DNA of 9,107 nt from NCBI GenBank assembly GCA_021199695.1, contig JAJQHP010000147.1:1-9107 (forward strand), given 5' to 3'. Shown here one piece after another: positions 6,918-9,107 of the stretch (its first letter is position 1; each line of letters opens with the position of its first letter). The notes under the pieces were generated by a model. The model was not told the DNA's origin and did no database searches. It saw only the letters and a program-made list of their open reading frames with translations. The translations under genes and the position numbers were made by a program. This DNA comes from Clostridiales bacterium. Lineage in GTDB: Bacteria > Bacillota > Clostridia > Oscillospirales > Oscillospiraceae.

Positions 6918-7520
6918 ATGGAAGCCGAGATGACGCCATATCAGTTTTATACCGAGTTCTGTCGAATCAAAACGCCTGAAGTGATTCAGAAACTGGTTGA
7001 TGCAACGGAAATTCGTTCCATCAGGAAGGGCGACTGCCTGATTCGTACCGGTGACAGCCAGTCGAATATCTGTTTTTTGATCAAGGGCCTGTTAAGAGGC
7101 TTTTTCCTTGACAGCAGCGGAAAAGATATTACCGACTGCTTTGGATTCCAAACCGGCACAGTGGCCATGACATCCTGCCAGTTCGATGAGGAAAACATAT
7201 CTCCCATGACCGTTGAAATGTTAGAGGATAGCCTGTTATTCTGCGTTCCAATCCCGCTGATTCTGAAATTGCAAGAACGTCATCTTGAGGTAACGATGTT
7301 TTATAATCGGCTATTGATTTCAGCACTGAATGAGCATTGGCACATGAAGCAGGTTTTACATCAATACACCGCATTGCAACGGTATCAGTGGTTCCTGGAG
7401 GCTTATCCAGGTCTGGCCGATCGAGTCAGCAACAAGAATATTGCGTCCTTCCTGGGAATGTCTCCAGAGACGCTGAGCCGTCTGCGCAGGACCATAAAAA
7501 GGCAACAGGAATTACCCTGA
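6918..7520 (+). CDS. Crp/Fnr-family transcriptional regulator
   Basis: This 200-residue protein has the two-part Crp/Fnr layout. Residues about 15-110 form the cyclic-nucleotide-binding-type beta barrel, with IRKGDCLIRTGD and CFLIKGLLRGFF recalling family signatures. A long dimerisation helix lies near 115-145, and a C-terminal helix-turn-helix at about 171-193 carries NIASFLGMSPETLSRLRR. Six cysteines are scattered (15, 40, 52, 74, 88, 109) but do not show the classical Fnr iron-sulfur spacing, and no effector can be assigned. The frame is open further up to an ATG at 6771. I prefer 6918 because AAGGA (6904-6908) precedes it by 9 nt, a promoter lies inside the longer version, and 200 residues is normal for the family. 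The gene is AT-richer than its neighbours and enclosed by the 37-bp inverted repeats. Its targets are unknown; the adjacent kinase operon is a candidate. Confidence 0.9.
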   Translation: MEAEMTPYQFYTEFCRIKTPEVIQKLVDATEIRSIRKGDCLIRTGDSQSNICFLIKGLLRGFFLDSSGKDITDCFGFQTGTVAMTSCQFDEENISPMTVEMLEDSLLFCVPIPLILKLQERHLEVTMFYNRLLISALNEHWHMKQVLHQYTALQRYQWFLEAYPGLADRVSNKNIASFLGMSPETLSRLRRTIKRQQELP

Positions 7521-7554
7521 ATTTTATAAATCGCACAGGCAAAATGATTAATGA

Positions 7555-7591
7555 GCAAATCCAAATCGCAGAGTAATCAACTCTGCGAAAA
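7555..7591 (-). repeat. Right copy of 37-bp inverted repeat (IR-R)
   Basis: This is the exact reverse complement of 6642-6678. It includes the 21-base palindrome at 7567-7587 with 8-bp arms. It starts 34 bp after the stop codon of the Crp/Fnr gene. The outer flanks of the two copies (7592 onward and 6641 backward) show no shared target-site duplication. Transcribed rightward, the palindrome would form a hairpin without a following U-tract, so it is not a standard terminator. Confidence 0.93.
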
Positions 7592-7720
7592 GATGAAGAT
7601 TCCCGGGACAACGGTAGCAGTAATTCAAAAACTGCGGCCATTTTTTGAAAAAATATGAAATTTAGCCTGATTTTTCAAATAAAAAAAACAATCTCGCCAC
7701 CAACGCAAAAAAGCAGACGA

Positions 7721-7757
7721 CCCCTCCGGGAGTGAAATCTCCCGGAGGGGCCTTTTT
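7721..7757 (+). terminator. Strong intrinsic terminator, probably bidirectional
   Basis: A perfect 12-bp stem (CCCCTCCGGGAG at 7721-7732, CTCCCGGAGGGG at 7739-7750) closes a 6-nt loop. It is followed on the plus strand by CC and then TTTTT, which suits the Crp/Fnr transcript. On the minus strand it lies 29 bp after the GH3 stop codon, with a run of six T beginning about 8 nt past the stem, so it probably ends that convergent gene too. Confidence 0.88.
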
Positions 7758-7779
7758 GCTTAGGGAAGCGGTGTTGTCA

Positions 7780-9107
7780 TTACTTGGCGGCGTTCTCGGT
7801 CTTCCACTTTTTCATCTTGCCGTGGCGGCGGACGAAGTAGAGGACGCACAGGGCCACCAGGGCCACGTCAACCACGCCTACGGTGATGTACAGCCAGTAG
7901 GCCACGGGGGTGGCGCTGACCTCCTCACCCACGCTGTTGGCGGCGGTGTAGAGGATGTTGTGGGTGGCAGTGCGGAGAGCCTGCTGTCCGGAGTTGGTGC
8001 CGGTCAGGGCCTCGGTGGGGGACTGGATGTTGGCCAGGGACAGGATCAGGTCGTTGCCGGAGGCGATGGCCCGGTCGATGTTCACATAGGAGAGCTGGAG
8101 GATACAGTCGGTGATGACGGTGCCCTCAAAGCCCCACTCGTCCCGGAGAACGGTGTTGAGCAGCGCAGAGCTCTCGGCGGCGCAGACAGCGCCGATCCGG
8201 TTGAAGGAGGACATGATGCCACGGGTGCCGCCCTCTTTCACGGCGATCTCAAAGGCTTTCAGGTAAATTTCCCGCATGGCCTGCTCGTTGACCCAGGTCA
8301 GCAGACCGCCGGAATCCCGGTTGGACTCCTGGTCGTTGACGGCGAAGTGCTTGCAGTAGGTGGTCACGCCCTGGGACTGGATGCCCTGCACCTCGGCGGC
8401 AGCCATCTTGCCGGAGTGGACGCCGTCCTCGGAGTAGTACTCATAGTTCCGGCCGGAGAAGGGGGAGCGATGGATGTTCATGGCAGGGGCGTACAGGGCG
8501 GCCACCTCCATGGCGATGGCCTCCTGAGCGAAGGTCACGCCCATCTCATAGGCCAGGTCGGTATTCCAGGTGCAGGCCAGCACGGACTGGGCGCAGTACT
8601 GGGTGCCGGTGGTGCCAGCCATAATGTTGTTGATGCCATTGGGGCCGTCCACCTCCACATAGGCGGACTTGCCCACGGAGGACACCGCCTGGGTGGCCCA
8701 GCCGCCGTTGGAGACCAGGTTCACCATCTCGTCCACGGAGACCTGCTCCAGCAGATCGTCCCACAGGGGGTCGTCATAGTCCAGCCCGGCCACGTCCTCC
8801 AGGGTCAGGCCGTGGTCGGCCACCACGATGGCCTCGGCGCTCTCGTCGGTGGGGATAGAGGTGTCGTTGATGACGGCCAGGGTCTCCTCAGAGGCCTCCC
8901 GACTGAAAGCGGCCCGCTCGGTGGGGAAGGTGCCTTCCCAGTCGGCCCGGGTCAGGTAGGTAGTGCACTCGCCGAAGCTGACGTCGTCGAACTGGTTGAC
9001 GGCGGCGATGCTGTCGGTGGAGCGGGCGCCGTCGTTCTCGTCGTTGTAGATGACGTCGGCGTCCACGGTGACGGTGCGGCTGTCGATGAGGTCGTGGGAG
9101 TTGTTCA
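7780..9107 (-). CDS. Circularly permuted GH3 beta-glucosidase, C-terminally membrane-anchored (5' end beyond window)
   Basis: The minus-strand frame is open to the right edge (441 residues visible). A GTG at 9064-9066 is internal and not the start, since coding sequence continues before it (NNSHDLIDSRTVTV). Numbering from that GTG, residues 25-50 contain QFDDV and TRADWEGTFP, which in permuted GH3 enzymes link the alpha/beta-sandwich and FnIII-like part to the barrel. The GH3 barrel domain spans about 97-375, with NIHRSPFSGRNYEYYSEDG, the conserved Lys239-His240 pair, and GFEGTVITD, whose Asp320 is the expected nucleophile. The sandwich domain that usually supplies the acid/base should lie upstream, out of view. 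A membrane helix at about 388-412 and a basic tail (RRHGKMKKWK) end the protein. It likely cleaves beta-linked glucosides or xylosides at the cell surface; the substrate cannot be told. GC content is visibly higher than in the other genes. Confidence 0.9.
   Translation of the reverse strand, partial: NNSHDLIDSRTVTVDADVIYNDENDGARSTDSIAAVNQFDDVSFGECTTYLTRADWEGTFPTERAAFSREASEETLAVINDTSIPTDESAEAIVVADHGLTLEDVAGLDYDDPLWDDLLEQVSVDEMVNLVSNGGWATQAVSSVGKSAYVEVDGPNGINNIMAGTTGTQYCAQSVLACTWNTDLAYEMGVTFAQEAIAMEVAALYAPAMNIHRSPFSGRNYEYYSEDGVHSGKMAAAEVQGIQSQGVTTYCKHFAVNDQESNRDSGGLLTWVNEQAMREIYLKAFEIAVKEGGTRGIMSSFNRIGAVCAAESSALLNTVLRDEWGFEGTVITDCILQLSYVNIDRAIASGNDLILSLANIQSPTEALTGTNSGQQALRTATHNILYTAANSVGEEVSATPVAYWLYITVGVVDVALVALCVLYFVRRHGKMKKWKTENAAK

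Noticed and set aside
7555..7591. Right inverted repeat as an intrinsic terminator
   Set aside because: The stem is followed by GAAAAG rather than a T-run on the plus strand, and a far stronger terminator stands at 7721-7757.
9064..9066. GTG as the start of the GH3 gene
   Set aside because: The frame continues without a stop to the window edge with GH3-like sequence, and no ribosome site precedes the GTG.

Overview
The window looks like chromosomal DNA from a gut-type Firmicute of class Clostridia, probably Oscillospiraceae or a relative. This is an inference from four things: a Hanks-type kinase fused to a beta-propeller, a permuted membrane-anchored GH3 glucosidase, Gram-positive secretion and surface-protein features, and strong AGGAGG-like ribosome sites. 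No rRNA, tRNA, CRISPR array or recognisable transposase gene is visible.

Left two thirds (1-6563, minus strand): three genes appear to form one operon, read right to left. First is a 54-residue single-pass membrane protein (6399-6563) that starts with GTG and is easily missed. Next, 33 bp on, is a 1022-residue transmembrane Ser/Thr kinase with an extracellular propeller-like domain (3297-6365). Last, 16 bp on, with its ribosome site overlapping the kinase stop codon, is a large secreted acidic surface protein (3280 to beyond base 1). It carries Ig-like domains and a Gly-Thr-Asp repeat linker. The reasonable reading is a cell-surface sensing module: the propeller senses something outside, the kinase signals inside, and the surface protein is its partner or effector. 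That functional link is inferred from the layout.

Middle (6564-7720): an AT-richer island holds a 200-residue Crp/Fnr-family regulator on the plus strand. It has its own promoter and an Fnr-like half-site pair centred about 42 bp upstream of the expected transcription start. The whole unit is bracketed by two perfect 37-bp inverted repeats (6642-6678 and 7555-7591), and each repeat contains its own palindrome. No recombinase lies in the window. The unit could be an invertible switch, a non-autonomous mobile element, or a gene between two copies of a dispersed repeat.

Right (7721-9107): a strong hairpin terminator serves the regulator and probably also the convergent minus-strand gene. That gene is the C-terminal part of a circularly permuted, membrane-anchored GH3 beta-glucosidase, visibly more GC-rich than the rest and running off the right edge.

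The points most worth a second look are the inverted-repeat-flanked regulator, the palindrome-rich 120-residue insertion inside the kinase domain, and the small membrane protein at the head of the kinase operon.
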